NCBI GenBank assembly: GCA_944385265.1
Contig: CALWWO010000010.1
Span: 1 to 12,215, forward strand
DNA from: an uncultured Oscillospiraceae bacterium
GTDB lineage: Bacteria; Bacillota_A; Clostridia; Oscillospirales; Oscillospiraceae
Length of the DNA stretch: 12,215 bases
Direction of reading: 5' to 3'
The notes beneath the pieces were generated by a model, which was given only the letters and a program-made list of their open reading frames with translations, searched no databases and was not told the DNA's origin. The position numbers and the translations under genes are program-made. Positions 1 through 6,991 of the stretch are shown here, piece by piece. Position 1 is the first letter of the stretch. Every line of letters begins with the position of its first letter.

Positions 1-850
1 AGAAAACTTCCGGTGTGACAGTGTCACTGGACTCGAATCTCGCGAGGTCAGTCGCCTGCGGGTCGTAGATAAAGTCTACGCCGCCTATCTCAAGCTCGAT
101 AGCGCGCTGTGCAGCCTCGGCGATAACCTTGTATGTGATCTTATCCATGTTCTGGACAAAGAACTTATGCGGGTTATCATCCCAGTAGTTCTCGTTCTTT
201 ACGAATACAAGCTCACTGCCGACTACCCAGTTGTCAAGCTTATACGGGCCTGTGCCTATCGGCTGGTTAACGAATTCGTCTTCAGACTCTGTATACGCTT
301 TTTCGCTTACTATGGCAACCATACTTGTCATTTGATCAAAAGCCGAGCAGGTCTTCTGTGCGAAATAGAAAGTAACTTCATAATCGCCGGTCTTCTCAAA
401 CGGCTTATCGGGGTCGGAGTATTTCCATGTGGCAATACCGTTGCCCTGCATATGCTGCTCACAGGAGAAGACAACGTCGTCAGCAGTAATGTGGTTACCT
501 GCGGAATCGTAGATGTTTTCCTTGAGCTTTACTTTATAAGTCGTGTCATCTATCTGCTCCGTATACTCGGCCAGAACAGGCGTATATGTCTTATCCTGAT
601 CGAGGTACGTCATGCACTGATAGACAAGAAGCCTAACCTTCTGATATGCGGCTGCAGCCGACGCGTACGGATTAAACGTACCCGGGTCAGAGTCCATACC
701 GATTACAACTTCGTTTGCGTGTTCGCCTGAGCCTGAGGAATCTCCGCTAGTCCCAGCGGAACCAGTGTCGCTAGAGTCATTGCCGCCACAGCCTGCGAAA
801 AGAGAAAGTGCCATGACAGTTACCAGTAATAATGCTACTAATTTTTTCAT
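1..850 (-). CDS. Second peptide-type ABC transporter substrate-binding lipoprotein (N-terminal part, cut by left edge)
   Basis: This frame starts at the ATG at 850-848 and runs open through the left edge, giving 283 codons of an expected 500 or more. Residues 1-21 are a lipoprotein signal: a Lys-Lys start, a hydrophobic stretch, then LFAGC with Cys21 as the probable lipidated residue. A Gly/Ser/Asp-rich linker follows. Then come hallmarks of the family 5 solute-binding proteins (DppA/OppA type): GTFNPYAS, ITADDVVFS, IGTGPYKL and NENYWDD. The site AAAGGAGA lies 7 bases before the start. It is clearly paralogous to the complete receptor at 1079-2623; they share the signal peptide almost residue for residue, and a later block beginning YKVIAEAAQRAIELE. 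The protein would sit on the outer face of the membrane and feed the DppBCDF importer. The substrate cannot be read from sequence; peptides are the default for the family, with nickel or other ligands possible. Confidence 0.93.
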   Translation of the reverse strand, partial: MKKLVALLLVTVMALSLFAGCGGNDSSDTGSAGTSGDSSGSGEHANEVVIGMDSDPGTFNPYASAAAAYQKVRLLVYQCMTYLDQDKTYTPVLAEYTEQIDDTTYKVKLKENIYDSAGNHITADDVVFSCEQHMQGNGIATWKYSDPDKPFEKTGDYEVTFYFAQKTCSAFDQMTSMVAIVSEKAYTESEDEFVNQPIGTGPYKLDNWVVGSELVFVKNENYWDDNPHKFFVQNMDKITYKVIAEAAQRAIELEIGGVDFIYDPQATDLARFESSDTVTPEVF

Positions 851-896
851 GCTAGGTTCTCCTTTAAATAACTCGATTTGAAGTGTATTTGCTAAC

Positions 897-945
897 AGCT
901 TTGGGGTATTTAAACCGCCTTCCCATCAATTTTGCCCCATAAACT
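897..945 (-). promoter_or_regulatory. Leader hairpin upstream of the second receptor gene (copy B)
   Basis: On the minus strand, AGTTTATGGGG (945-935) can pair with CCCCAAAGCT (906-897), using one G-U pair and one bulge. The loop carries GATGGGAAGGCGG (927-915). A similar stem with nearly the same loop sequence stands before the other receptor gene (2665-2721), and the loop motif lies 65 bases before the start codon here against 63 there. This could be an RNA element in the intercistronic leader or a protein-binding site in DNA. The pairing is seen; the function is unknown. Confidence 0.45.
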
Positions 946-980
946 ATATGCAACAAGTTTATGAAAGTTTCAAAATGTCC

Positions 981-1000
981 AGCGATTTGAAGCGATTAGA
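981..1000. repeat. Tandem 10-bp repeat AGCGATTWGA x2
   Basis: AGCGATTTGA (981-990) is followed directly by AGCGATTAGA (991-1000), one base different and in phase with one helical turn. AGCGA occurs again at 1027 and 1045. The copies sit upstream of the leader hairpin of the second receptor gene, so a regulator site is possible, but nothing identifies the factor. Confidence 0.35.
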
Positions 1001-1078
1001 TTGGCTAATTTATTTCCCGTGGGAATAGCGAAGAAACTGAGCTAAGCGATATTTAGTTTTTGATTATCGGATTTTAAA

Positions 1079-2623
1079 TTATTCCCAAGAACAAGAACCT
1101 GGGTGGATGATGTTGTTAAGATCCAGTGATTCTGCACCGACAAGGCCGGCTTTGTAAACATAAACAACCTGGATATTAACAAGCGGGAGGATCGGAATCT
1201 CTTCGTTCCAAAGCTCTACAACTGTATCAGACGTCGCTTCATCGTATACTTTGAAAGCTTCATCGATAGCCGTGCGAAGCTCAGAATCTGCCGGATAACC
1301 GGTTCTGTCGATCTGAGTCGTCATAAGAGCTGTCGTATAGATCTGGGAAGCATTCTGACCCATGTAAGAATCCCATGCTGTCAGGTCGCCGTAACGGGAC
1401 TGGAAAACAGCGGATTCAAGCTGCTCAATCTCAACAGTAACGCCAATCTGCTTGCAAGCTTCCTGAATAATGGTAGCTGCAGCACGCTTCGTTGCATTTT
1501 CGTCCGTCATGATTGAGAACTCAAGCGGATAGCCTTCGGCTGCGAGCTCGTCAACGAGCTCCTGTGCTTTTGCGATATCCTGTGAATAGAACTCCTGCTC
1601 AGCGTATCTGTCCCTCCACTCCATTGTTACAGGGTGTGCAATGGACATTGAAGCTTCACCAAGGCCTTCACAAGCTGCAACCGCTATTGCGTTTCTGTCA
1701 ACCGCATAAGCTACTGCCTGGCGCATTCTAACATCACGACAATTTGAGTACTCGGAGCAGTTGAAGTAGATATTAAGGACTCTCGTGCTGTTGACCTGGT
1801 TAGCAACGAAATCCGTATTGCTCTGGAAACGGCTAAGGTCAGTCGCCTGGCAGTCATAAATAAGATCTACGCCGCCTGTCTCAAGCTCAATTGCGCGCTG
1901 CGCAGCTTCTGCGATAACTTTGTAGGTGATAGTCTCCATATTCTGCTCGAAGTACGGATACGGATCATCATCCCAGTAGTTTTCATTCTGCTCAAAGGTC
2001 ATTGAACTGCCTACGACCCAGTCAGTAAGAACGTACGGACCAGTGCCGATGGGGTTGTTAACAAACTCATCATCGGAAGCCTCATATGCACCCTTATCAA
2101 TAATGATGATCTGATTCATCATTGAGGTAAAGGCGTATGACGTCTGCTGAGCAAAGTAGAATTCTACTTCATAATCGCTAATTGCTGCACAGATCTCGTC
2201 TGTGGAGTATTTGAAAGTAGCAGCCATGTTACCAGCCGCACCCTGCTGCATCGAGAAGACAACGTCTTCGGCGGTGATCGGGTTGTTCTCACTATCGTGT
2301 ACGTTCTCTTTAAGCTTTACACGATACGTTGTGTCATCTATCTGCTCATAGGATTCAGCAATAACAGGATGAAGCTCTTTTTCCGGAGTCAGATAAAATA
2401 ATGCCTGATAAACATTGTACTTAACTTTCATAAATCCATCCGCAGAAGAGGCGTAAGGATTGAATGTGCCGGCATCGGCAGCCATCGCTATGCTAATATC
2501 TGTTCTCGGACCATCGCCGTTGCCAGATGAGCTGGTGCCGGACGTACTGGTATCGCCGCCGCAGCCTGCAAAAAGAGAGAGTGCCATGACAGTTACCAGT
2601 AAAAATGCTATAACTTTTTTCAC
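1079..2623 (-). CDS. Peptide-type ABC transporter substrate-binding lipoprotein (DppA/OppA family, SBP_bac_5)
   Basis: This is a complete 514-residue receptor, the usual length for family 5 solute-binding proteins. Residues 1-21 form a lipoprotein signal ending LFAGC (Cys21), so it should be anchored outside the membrane by a lipid on that cysteine. A Ser/Gly/Thr-rich linker of about 20 residues follows, then the binding domain with GTFNPYAS, ITAEDVVFS, IGTGPYVL and NENYWDD. The start codon is GTG (2623-2621), preceded 6 bases upstream by AAGGAGAT; its paralogue at 850 uses ATG in the same position. It lies 131 bases behind dppF, the order expected for a B-C-D-F-A importer operon. It captures ligand and hands it to the DppB/DppC channel. 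Di- or oligopeptides are the likeliest ligand by family and context, but the binding pocket is not decisive. No clear terminator follows it, so the second receptor gene may be co-transcribed. Confidence 0.96.
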   Translation of the reverse strand: MKKVIAFLLVTVMALSLFAGCGGDTSTSGTSSSGNGDGPRTDISIAMAADAGTFNPYASSADGFMKVKYNVYQALFYLTPEKELHPVIAESYEQIDDTTYRVKLKENVHDSENNPITAEDVVFSMQQGAAGNMAATFKYSTDEICAAISDYEVEFYFAQQTSYAFTSMMNQIIIIDKGAYEASDDEFVNNPIGTGPYVLTDWVVGSSMTFEQNENYWDDDPYPYFEQNMETITYKVIAEAAQRAIELETGGVDLIYDCQATDLSRFQSNTDFVANQVNSTRVLNIYFNCSEYSNCRDVRMRQAVAYAVDRNAIAVAACEGLGEASMSIAHPVTMEWRDRYAEQEFYSQDIAKAQELVDELAAEGYPLEFSIMTDENATKRAAATIIQEACKQIGVTVEIEQLESAVFQSRYGDLTAWDSYMGQNASQIYTTALMTTQIDRTGYPADSELRTAIDEAFKVYDEATSDTVVELWNEEIPILPLVNIQVVYVYKAGLVGAESLDLNNIIHPGSCSWE

Positions 2624-2656
2624 GCTAGGATCTCCTTTGAATACTTTGCTAAATTT

Positions 2657-2684
2657 ATTTTGCCAGCAGTTTATGTGATGTCAA
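2657..2684 (-). promoter_or_regulatory. Candidate internal promoter for the first receptor gene
   Basis: On the minus strand a perfect TTGACA (2684-2679) is followed after 16 bases by CAAAAT (2662-2657), which is preceded by TGG like an extended -10 box. Transcription would start about 25 bases before the GTG codon. The -10 matches the consensus at only 4 of 6 positions. The -35 lies inside the hairpin-forming segment 2665-2721, so promoter and hairpin may be alternative readings of the same bases. Confidence 0.33.
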
Positions 2685-2721
2685 GCCGCCTTCCCTTCAG
2701 CCTGACTCACAATAAACTGCT
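2665..2721 (-). promoter_or_regulatory. Leader hairpin upstream of the first receptor gene (copy A)
   Basis: The minus strand has AGCAGTTTAT (2721-2712) and ATAAACTGCT (2674-2665), a perfect 10-bp inverted repeat. The stem extends inward by GTGA/TCAC and GTCA/TGAC, with one single-base bulge on each side, giving about 18 pairs. The loop holds GAAGGGAAGGCGG (2698-2686). Copy B at 897-945 shows nearly the same loop with a different, shorter stem. It lies between dppF and the receptor gene, where hairpins often separate expression of a receptor from that of its transporter. That role is inference. Confidence 0.55.
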
Positions 2722-2754
2722 TTGCAACAAGATTGATAAAAATAATGGTGTTGA

Positions 2755-3708
2755 TTACTGAACTTCTTTCCAGCGGCAGCAGGAAACAAAATGATTCGGA
2801 GCTACCTCTTCCATCACCTGGGGTTCTGAACACTGCGGAGCCGCATACGGGCAGCGCTTTGCAAAACGGCATCCAGGAGCCGGATTTACCGGGTTTGAAA
2901 CCTCACCCGTAAGAACAATACGGTTCTTCTTACGATGGATATTGGTCGACGGAACTGCGGAAAGCAAAGCCTTTGTATATGGATGAACCGGATTATGGAA
3001 GAGCTCCTTTGACGGGCTCTTTTCAACCATGGTGCCCATATACATAACAAGTATATCGTCAGAAATATGTCTAACGACGGAGAGGTCATGAGTGATGAAT
3101 ATGTAGGTCAGACCACGCTGATCCTGAAGATCCATCATCAGGTTAAGAACCTGCGCCTGAATTGAAACGTCAAGAGCGGAGACAGGCTCGTCGCAGACAA
3201 TAAAGTCAGGGTCGAGAGCCAGAGCACGGCCTATACCGATACGCTGACGGCGTCCGCCGTCAAGCTCGTGCGGATATGCCTCTCTTAGACGCGGCGCAAG
3301 TCCGACGGTATCCATAAGCCTGTCGACTCTGTCTTCTATCTCGCTCTTCTGATATTTACCGGAGAGGAAAAGAGGCTCTTTAAGAGTTTTGCTTACGGAA
3401 AATCTCGGATTGAGGGAGCTCATCGGATCCTGGAAGATAATCTGCATTCTCTCGCGGAGCTGACGGAGCTTTTCCTTGCTGACGACAGAAATGTCTTCGC
3501 CGTCAAAGAATATCTGACCGTCCGTTCTTTCAAGCAGATGGAGAACGGTTCTTCCAAGAGTAGACTTGCCGCATCCGGATTCGCCGACAACGCCAAGTGT
3601 TTTGCCCTTGTCAAGGGTAAATGTAACATCGTCAACAGCGTGCAGAGGCCCTGCCTTTGTTGAGAAATATTTCTTTAAATTTCTAGTTTCAAGCAATGGT
3701 GTTGCCAT
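2755..3708 (-). CDS. dppF: Peptide ABC transporter ATP-binding protein DppF
   Basis: This 317-residue ATPase is one of the two motor subunits of the importer, acting on the inner face of the membrane. Walker A is GESGCGKST (42-50), the Q-loop Gln is residue 93, the signature is LDGGRRQR (149-156), Walker B is FIVCDEP (169-175) and the H-loop is His207. The LDGG signature instead of LSGG is, from memory, common in DppF-type subunits. The C-terminal extension carries Cys280, Cys286, Cys293 and Cys310/311 in the pattern GC-x5-C-P-x5-C, the four-cysteine motif of the oligopeptide ATPase family, now linked to a [4Fe-4S] cluster in Dpp-type transporters. The ATG at 3708 lies one base after the dppD stop, and its AAGGAGGA site is inside the end of dppD, which points to coupled translation. 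The F rather than D assignment rests on the LDGG signature and second place in the pair. Confidence 0.95.
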   Translation of the reverse strand: MATPLLETRNLKKYFSTKAGPLHAVDDVTFTLDKGKTLGVVGESGCGKSTLGRTVLHLLERTDGQIFFDGEDISVVSKEKLRQLRERMQIIFQDPMSSLNPRFSVSKTLKEPLFLSGKYQKSEIEDRVDRLMDTVGLAPRLREAYPHELDGGRRQRIGIGRALALDPDFIVCDEPVSALDVSIQAQVLNLMMDLQDQRGLTYIFITHDLSVVRHISDDILVMYMGTMVEKSPSKELFHNPVHPYTKALLSAVPSTNIHRKKNRIVLTGEVSNPVNPAPGCRFAKRCPYAAPQCSEPQVMEEVAPNHFVSCCRWKEVQ

Positions 3709-3709
3709 A

Positions 3710-4708
3710 TTACTTTCCTCCTTCTGCCGCTACTTTGGCTTTCACGCAACGTACAAGATGACCCGGGGATACCTCAAAAGCAGGTATCGCAGCCTTTGTG
3801 CATTCATCCGTTGCATACGGGCATCTATCCGCAAAGTTGCAGCCCACGGGCAGTTGTGTCGGATCTGGCGGCATACCGTCTATCGGGTGGAGTCTTTCAT
3901 CGTCTCCCTCGATGTCTGGCAGCGAGCCAAACAGACCTTCTGTATACGGGTGCATATGATGGTCGTACAGATCCTCAAGGTTGCCGTACTCGACTATCTC
4001 GCCCGCATATGTGACGGCGACCTTATCGCAGTTTTCAGCGACTATACCAAGGTCGTGCGTAATTAAAATAAGAGCAGTTCCAAGTTCGTCCTTGAGCTTG
4101 TGCATCATATCAAGAACCTGAGCCTGAATAGTAACGTCGAGAGCCGTCGTCGGCTCGTCCGCAAGAAGCAGCTCGGGGTTGCAGGCAAGAGCGATAGCAA
4201 TAACTATACGCTGTTTCATGCCGCCTGAGAACTGGTGCGGATACTCTGACGCACGCGAGCCGGGGATACCGACCATCTCGAGCATCTTTTTGGTAGCCTC
4301 ATTGATCTCATGCTTTGAGAGCTTCTTATCGTGGAGACCAATAACCTCGCCGATCTGCTCGCCGACCGTAAAGACCGGGTTGAGCGCGCTCATAGGATCC
4401 TGGAAGATCATTGATATCTTATTACCGCGGACATCACGCATCTGCTGCTCAGTCATGGCAAACAGGTCTTCCCCGTCGAAGTATATCTCACCGCCGACGA
4501 CCTTCGCCGGAGGATCCGGGAGTATACGCATGATGGATTTTGCTATGGTAGTTTTGCCGGCACCGGTCTCGCCGACCAGGCCTAGGGCTTCGCCCTTATT
4601 TAAAGTAAAACTTACACCGTTAACAGCCTCGACAGTTTCATCGCTTGTAACGTACTGTACTACAAGATCCTTTACTTCAAGGAGAACGTTATTTTTTTCA
4701 TTGCTCAT
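3710..4708 (-). CDS. dppD: Peptide ABC transporter ATP-binding protein DppD
   Basis: This 332-residue ATPase pairs with DppF to drive import. Walker A is GETGAGKTT (46-54), the Q-loop Gln is 103, the signature is FSGGMKQR (160-167), Walker B is LLADEP (181-186) and the H-loop is His218. After the nucleotide-binding domain comes the oligopeptide-family extension with Cys290, Cys296, Cys303 and Cys321, again the putative [4Fe-4S] ligands, spaced as in DppF. All catalytic motifs are intact, so both ATP sites of the pair should be active. The start ATG at 4708 has AAGGAGGA upstream, and the gene follows dppC after 20 bases. Opp, App or nickel-type ATPases look similar; the four-cysteine extension and operon order favour a peptide importer. 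Confidence 0.95.
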   Translation of the reverse strand: MSNEKNNVLLEVKDLVVQYVTSDETVEAVNGVSFTLNKGEALGLVGETGAGKTTIAKSIMRILPDPPAKVVGGEIYFDGEDLFAMTEQQMRDVRGNKISMIFQDPMSALNPVFTVGEQIGEVIGLHDKKLSKHEINEATKKMLEMVGIPGSRASEYPHQFSGGMKQRIVIAIALACNPELLLADEPTTALDVTIQAQVLDMMHKLKDELGTALILITHDLGIVAENCDKVAVTYAGEIVEYGNLEDLYDHHMHPYTEGLFGSLPDIEGDDERLHPIDGMPPDPTQLPVGCNFADRCPYATDECTKAAIPAFEVSPGHLVRCVKAKVAAEGGK

Positions 4709-4728
4709 TAGTGTGTATCCTCCTTCAA

Positions 4729-5607
4729 CTAGTTTTTAAGACGCGGGTCTAATACGTCACGGAGACCGTCGCCGAACATGTTGAGCGACAGTACCGACCA
4801 CATGATCGCGATACCCGGGAATACGACAAGATGGGGGTAATCACGGATGTAGTTACGGCCTTCAGAGAGCATTGAACCCCACTCAGGCGTAGGCGGCTGA
4901 ACGCCAAGGCCTATGAAGCTGAGGGATGCGGCAGCCATAACGGCGCTTGCCATACCCATCGTTGCCTGGACAAGGCAGGGTGAAATCGCGTTCGGAAGCA
5001 TGTGCTGGAATATGATTCTCGGGTCTTTCGCGTTAATAGCTCTCGCTGCCTCAACATACTCCATGCCTCTGATGTTGAGCATCGTAGCTCTCATCATTCG
5101 CGCAAACGGAGGAATACGGCCTATCGTAAGAGCGATAATACAGTTTGTGAGACCTGGGCCAAGCGATGCGGATATCGCGATTGAAAGAAGCGTACCCGGA
5201 ATAGCCTGGAAGATATCGAGGAAACGCATCAGGAACATATCAAGCTTGCCACCGTAGTAGCCGCAGACACATCCGACCGCTATACCGGCGAGACCGCCGA
5301 TAGAAACGGAGCTGACGCCTATACTAAGCGAGTATTTGGCACCGTAAAGGATACGGCTGTAAATATCTCTTCCGAGCTGATCCGTTCCAAAGAAGAACTC
5401 TCTGCTCGGAGTTTTAAATGTGTTGTACAGATCCTGTGCCGAGTAGTCATGCGTCATAAGAACCGGAGCGATGATCGCAATGACAACAAGAATTCCAAAT
5501 AATATAAGACCAGCCATAGCCATTTTGTCTTTTCTCAGACGTCTCCACGCTATAGCAGCGCTGGTCATTTTCTGTTTCTTTTCTTTTTTCTTCGTCGCAG
5601 TTGCCAT
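4729..5607 (-). CDS. dppC: Peptide ABC transporter permease DppC
   Basis: This 292-residue inner-membrane permease forms half of the channel with DppB. A lysine-rich cytoplasmic N-terminus (residues 5-13) leads into a first membrane segment at about 31-51. FGTDQLGRD (73-81) is the conserved motif of DppC/OppC proteins just after the first external loop. The remaining membrane segments follow, with the EAA coupling loop at about 186-206 (EAARAINAKDP...) that docks onto the ATPases. The length is typical. The ATG shares its A with the TAA stop of dppB (TAATG), and GGAGG lies 9 bases upstream inside dppB, so translation is coupled. A later Met14 is possible, but the ribosome site supports the first. 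Confidence 0.95.
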   Translation of the reverse strand: MATATKKKEKKQKMTSAAIAWRRLRKDKMAMAGLILFGILVVIAIIAPVLMTHDYSAQDLYNTFKTPSREFFFGTDQLGRDIYSRILYGAKYSLSIGVSSVSIGGLAGIAVGCVCGYYGGKLDMFLMRFLDIFQAIPGTLLSIAISASLGPGLTNCIIALTIGRIPPFARMMRATMLNIRGMEYVEAARAINAKDPRIIFQHMLPNAISPCLVQATMGMASAVMAAASLSFIGLGVQPPTPEWGSMLSEGRNYIRDYPHLVVFPGIAIMWSVLSLNMFGDGLRDVLDPRLKN

Positions 5608-6551
5608 TAATTCTTACCTCCTGAACTATACTGAGCCTTGATTCTAGGATCGACAAACGCGTACAGAATATCAACGCCAAGCATGATGAAGCTGAATACG
5701 ATGGATGTATAAAGAACAGCCCCCTGAACCGCCGGGTAATCTCTGTTCTTGATACCCGAAACCATGTATGTGCCTATGCCGGGGATGGCAAAGCAGGTTT
5801 CGCAGATCATGGCGCCGCCGAGCTGCATACCAAACATTGAACCAACCTGCGTGATGATAGGAATAAGCGCGTTTATAAGACCGTGCTTATAAATAACTTT
5901 CCATTCAACCTGACCTTTAGCTCTGGCTGTTACGATGTAATCCTGACGGATAACTTCAAGCATGGCGGAACGTGTCTGACGAGCAAGTGATGCCATACCG
6001 CCGACCGCAAGGGCAATACACGGGAGCACATAGTGTGCCGGAGTGCCTATACCGGTTGCCGGCAGCCAGCCAAGCTTCAGGGCAAATACAATTGAGAGCA
6101 GAAGGGCAAGCCAGAAGTTAGGAACGGAAACACCGAGAAGCGTTACGCCCATCGCAGCTTTATCCTTCCACGTAAACTGGTTTACCGCTGAAAATACTCC
6201 GACCGGTATACCGACGACAATCGCAAGCACAACGCTTATGGCCGCGCAGCGGAACGTGTACGGGAATCTCATCGATATCTCCTGTCCAACATTACGTCCG
6301 TTGATATAGGACTCACCCATATCAAAGTCTATGAATACCTGTTTGCAGTATCCGAAGAATCTTACAAAGTATCCATCGTTAAGTCCCAATCTCTCCCGAA
6401 GCTCTGCGATATCTTCTTCCGTCGCGTCGACGCCAAGAATGATTCGCGCAGGATCACCAGGTGTAAAATACATAATTGTGAAAATTACCCACGTTACACC
6501 CAGAACAACAGGAATCATTAGCAGAATTCTCTTGAATATGTATCGAATCAT
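5607..6551 (-). CDS. dppB: Peptide ABC transporter permease DppB
   Basis: This 314-residue membrane protein is the partner permease of DppC and the first gene of the operon. It begins MIRYIFKRIL with a first membrane segment at about 9-29, followed by FTPGDPA, which is characteristic of DppB/OppB. The periplasm-side loop contains FIDFDMGESY, a variant of the usual DLG-S motif, followed by RFPYTF. The cytoplasmic EAA loop lies at about 207-231 (VTARAKGQVEWKVI..). The family C-terminus, with DPRIKA, is present. The start ATG at 6551 has AAAGGAGA 7 to 8 bases upstream. Behind it lies a leader of roughly 290 bases from the nearest good promoter (6846-6874), which makes regulation of the whole operon at this point likely. 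Confidence 0.95.
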   Translation of the reverse strand: MIRYIFKRILLMIPVVLGVTWVIFTIMYFTPGDPARIILGVDATEEDIAELRERLGLNDGYFVRFFGYCKQVFIDFDMGESYINGRNVGQEISMRFPYTFRCAAISVVLAIVVGIPVGVFSAVNQFTWKDKAAMGVTLLGVSVPNFWLALLLSIVFALKLGWLPATGIGTPAHYVLPCIALAVGGMASLARQTRSAMLEVIRQDYIVTARAKGQVEWKVIYKHGLINALIPIITQVGSMFGMQLGGAMICETCFAIPGIGTYMVSGIKNRDYPAVQGAVLYTSIVFSFIMLGVDILYAFVDPRIKAQYSSGGKN

Positions 6552-6669
6552 ATTTTCTTCTCCTTTTCGCTTTTTACTAATTCATCTGTCACTCTGCTGT
6601 TTTACGGAAAGCTATTTACCATCTCAATTCAACTCCTTTTTATTTTTAAAACATTTTAAAATTTATTTT

Positions 6670-6689
6670 GAACATATTTGGATATGTTC
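6670..6689. repeat. Perfect dyad GAACATAT-TTGG-ATATGTTC
   Basis: Two perfect 8-base arms flank a 4-base spacer within the dpp leader. As RNA it would be a stable small hairpin, but no run of U follows it on either strand, so it is unlikely to be a terminator. It may be part of the leader fold or an operator. Confidence 0.5.
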
Positions 6690-6769
6690 GATTTACACTT
6701 TGGCACATTATGTTCGGCATCGCCGTGCATCAAAATTTTTAAAATGATGGAATTAAGAACCATTGATCT

Positions 6770-6838
6770 TTGTGCGGCGGGATAACCGTCTTATTCCGTG
6801 CCCCGTATCAGGTTACAAACTTTATGTATCCCGGACAA
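6770..6838 (-). ncRNA. Possible structured 5' leader RNA of the dpp operon
   Basis: Directly after the predicted transcription start near 6839, the minus strand has TTGT (6838-6835) and CGGGATA (6833-6827). These pair with TATCCCG (6784-6778) and ACAA (6773-6770). That closes a loop of about 42 bases that contains three ACGG words and GTTTGTAAC. The position, first thing in the transcript, and the nested helices suggest a folded regulatory leader. It matches no riboswitch class whose consensus I can recall. Confidence 0.3.
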
Positions 6839-6845
6839 TACTTGA

Positions 6846-6874
6846 ATTATAAAGTCAATCTTTTTTATTTTCAA
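6846..6874 (-). promoter_or_regulatory. dppB: Main promoter of the dpp operon
   Basis: On the minus strand, TTGAAA (6874-6869) and a perfect TATAAT (6851-6846) are separated by 17 bases, near consensus for the housekeeping sigma factor. The predicted start is near 6839, giving a leader of about 290 bases before dppB. Confidence 0.7.
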
Positions 6875-6959
6875 TATTTTTTTACGTTAATTTTAATTTT
6901 TGCGCAAGTCGAACAATTTTCAGGCCTTGTTTTTTACATTATGCACTAAACCCTTGATG

Positions 6960-6991
6960 TCAGTTTGTAACTTTTGGCGCTGATTTGTAAA
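6960..6991. repeat. Direct repeats of TTTGTAA, 20 bp apart, upstream of the dpp promoter
   Basis: TTTGTAA occurs at 6964-6970 and 6984-6990, an exact 20-base step (two helical turns). A wider third copy in inverted orientation, GTTACAAACT at 6812-6821, is the perfect reverse complement of 6962-6971. The copies flank the dpp promoter at 6846-6874. An activator or repressor site is possible, but AT-rich sequence makes chance matches fairly likely. Confidence 0.3.

Noticed and set aside
167..730. A 187-codon plus-strand frame at the left end
   Set aside because: It lies opposite the second receptor gene, whose minus-strand translation is clearly a family 5 binding protein. The plus-strand product has no recognisable features.
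2681..2872. A 63-codon minus-strand frame overlapping the dppF end and the receptor leader
   Set aside because: It is out of frame with dppF and covers the leader hairpin; there is no start signal.
6670..6689. LexA (SOS) box, because of GAACATAT and ATATGTTC
   Set aside because: The Bacillota LexA box has 4 bases between GAAC and GTTC; here there are 12.
6785..6826. Guanidine-II type riboswitch, because of three ACGG words in the dpp leader
   Set aside because: That class needs ACGR in the loops of short stem-loops. None of the three words is flanked by complementary arms.
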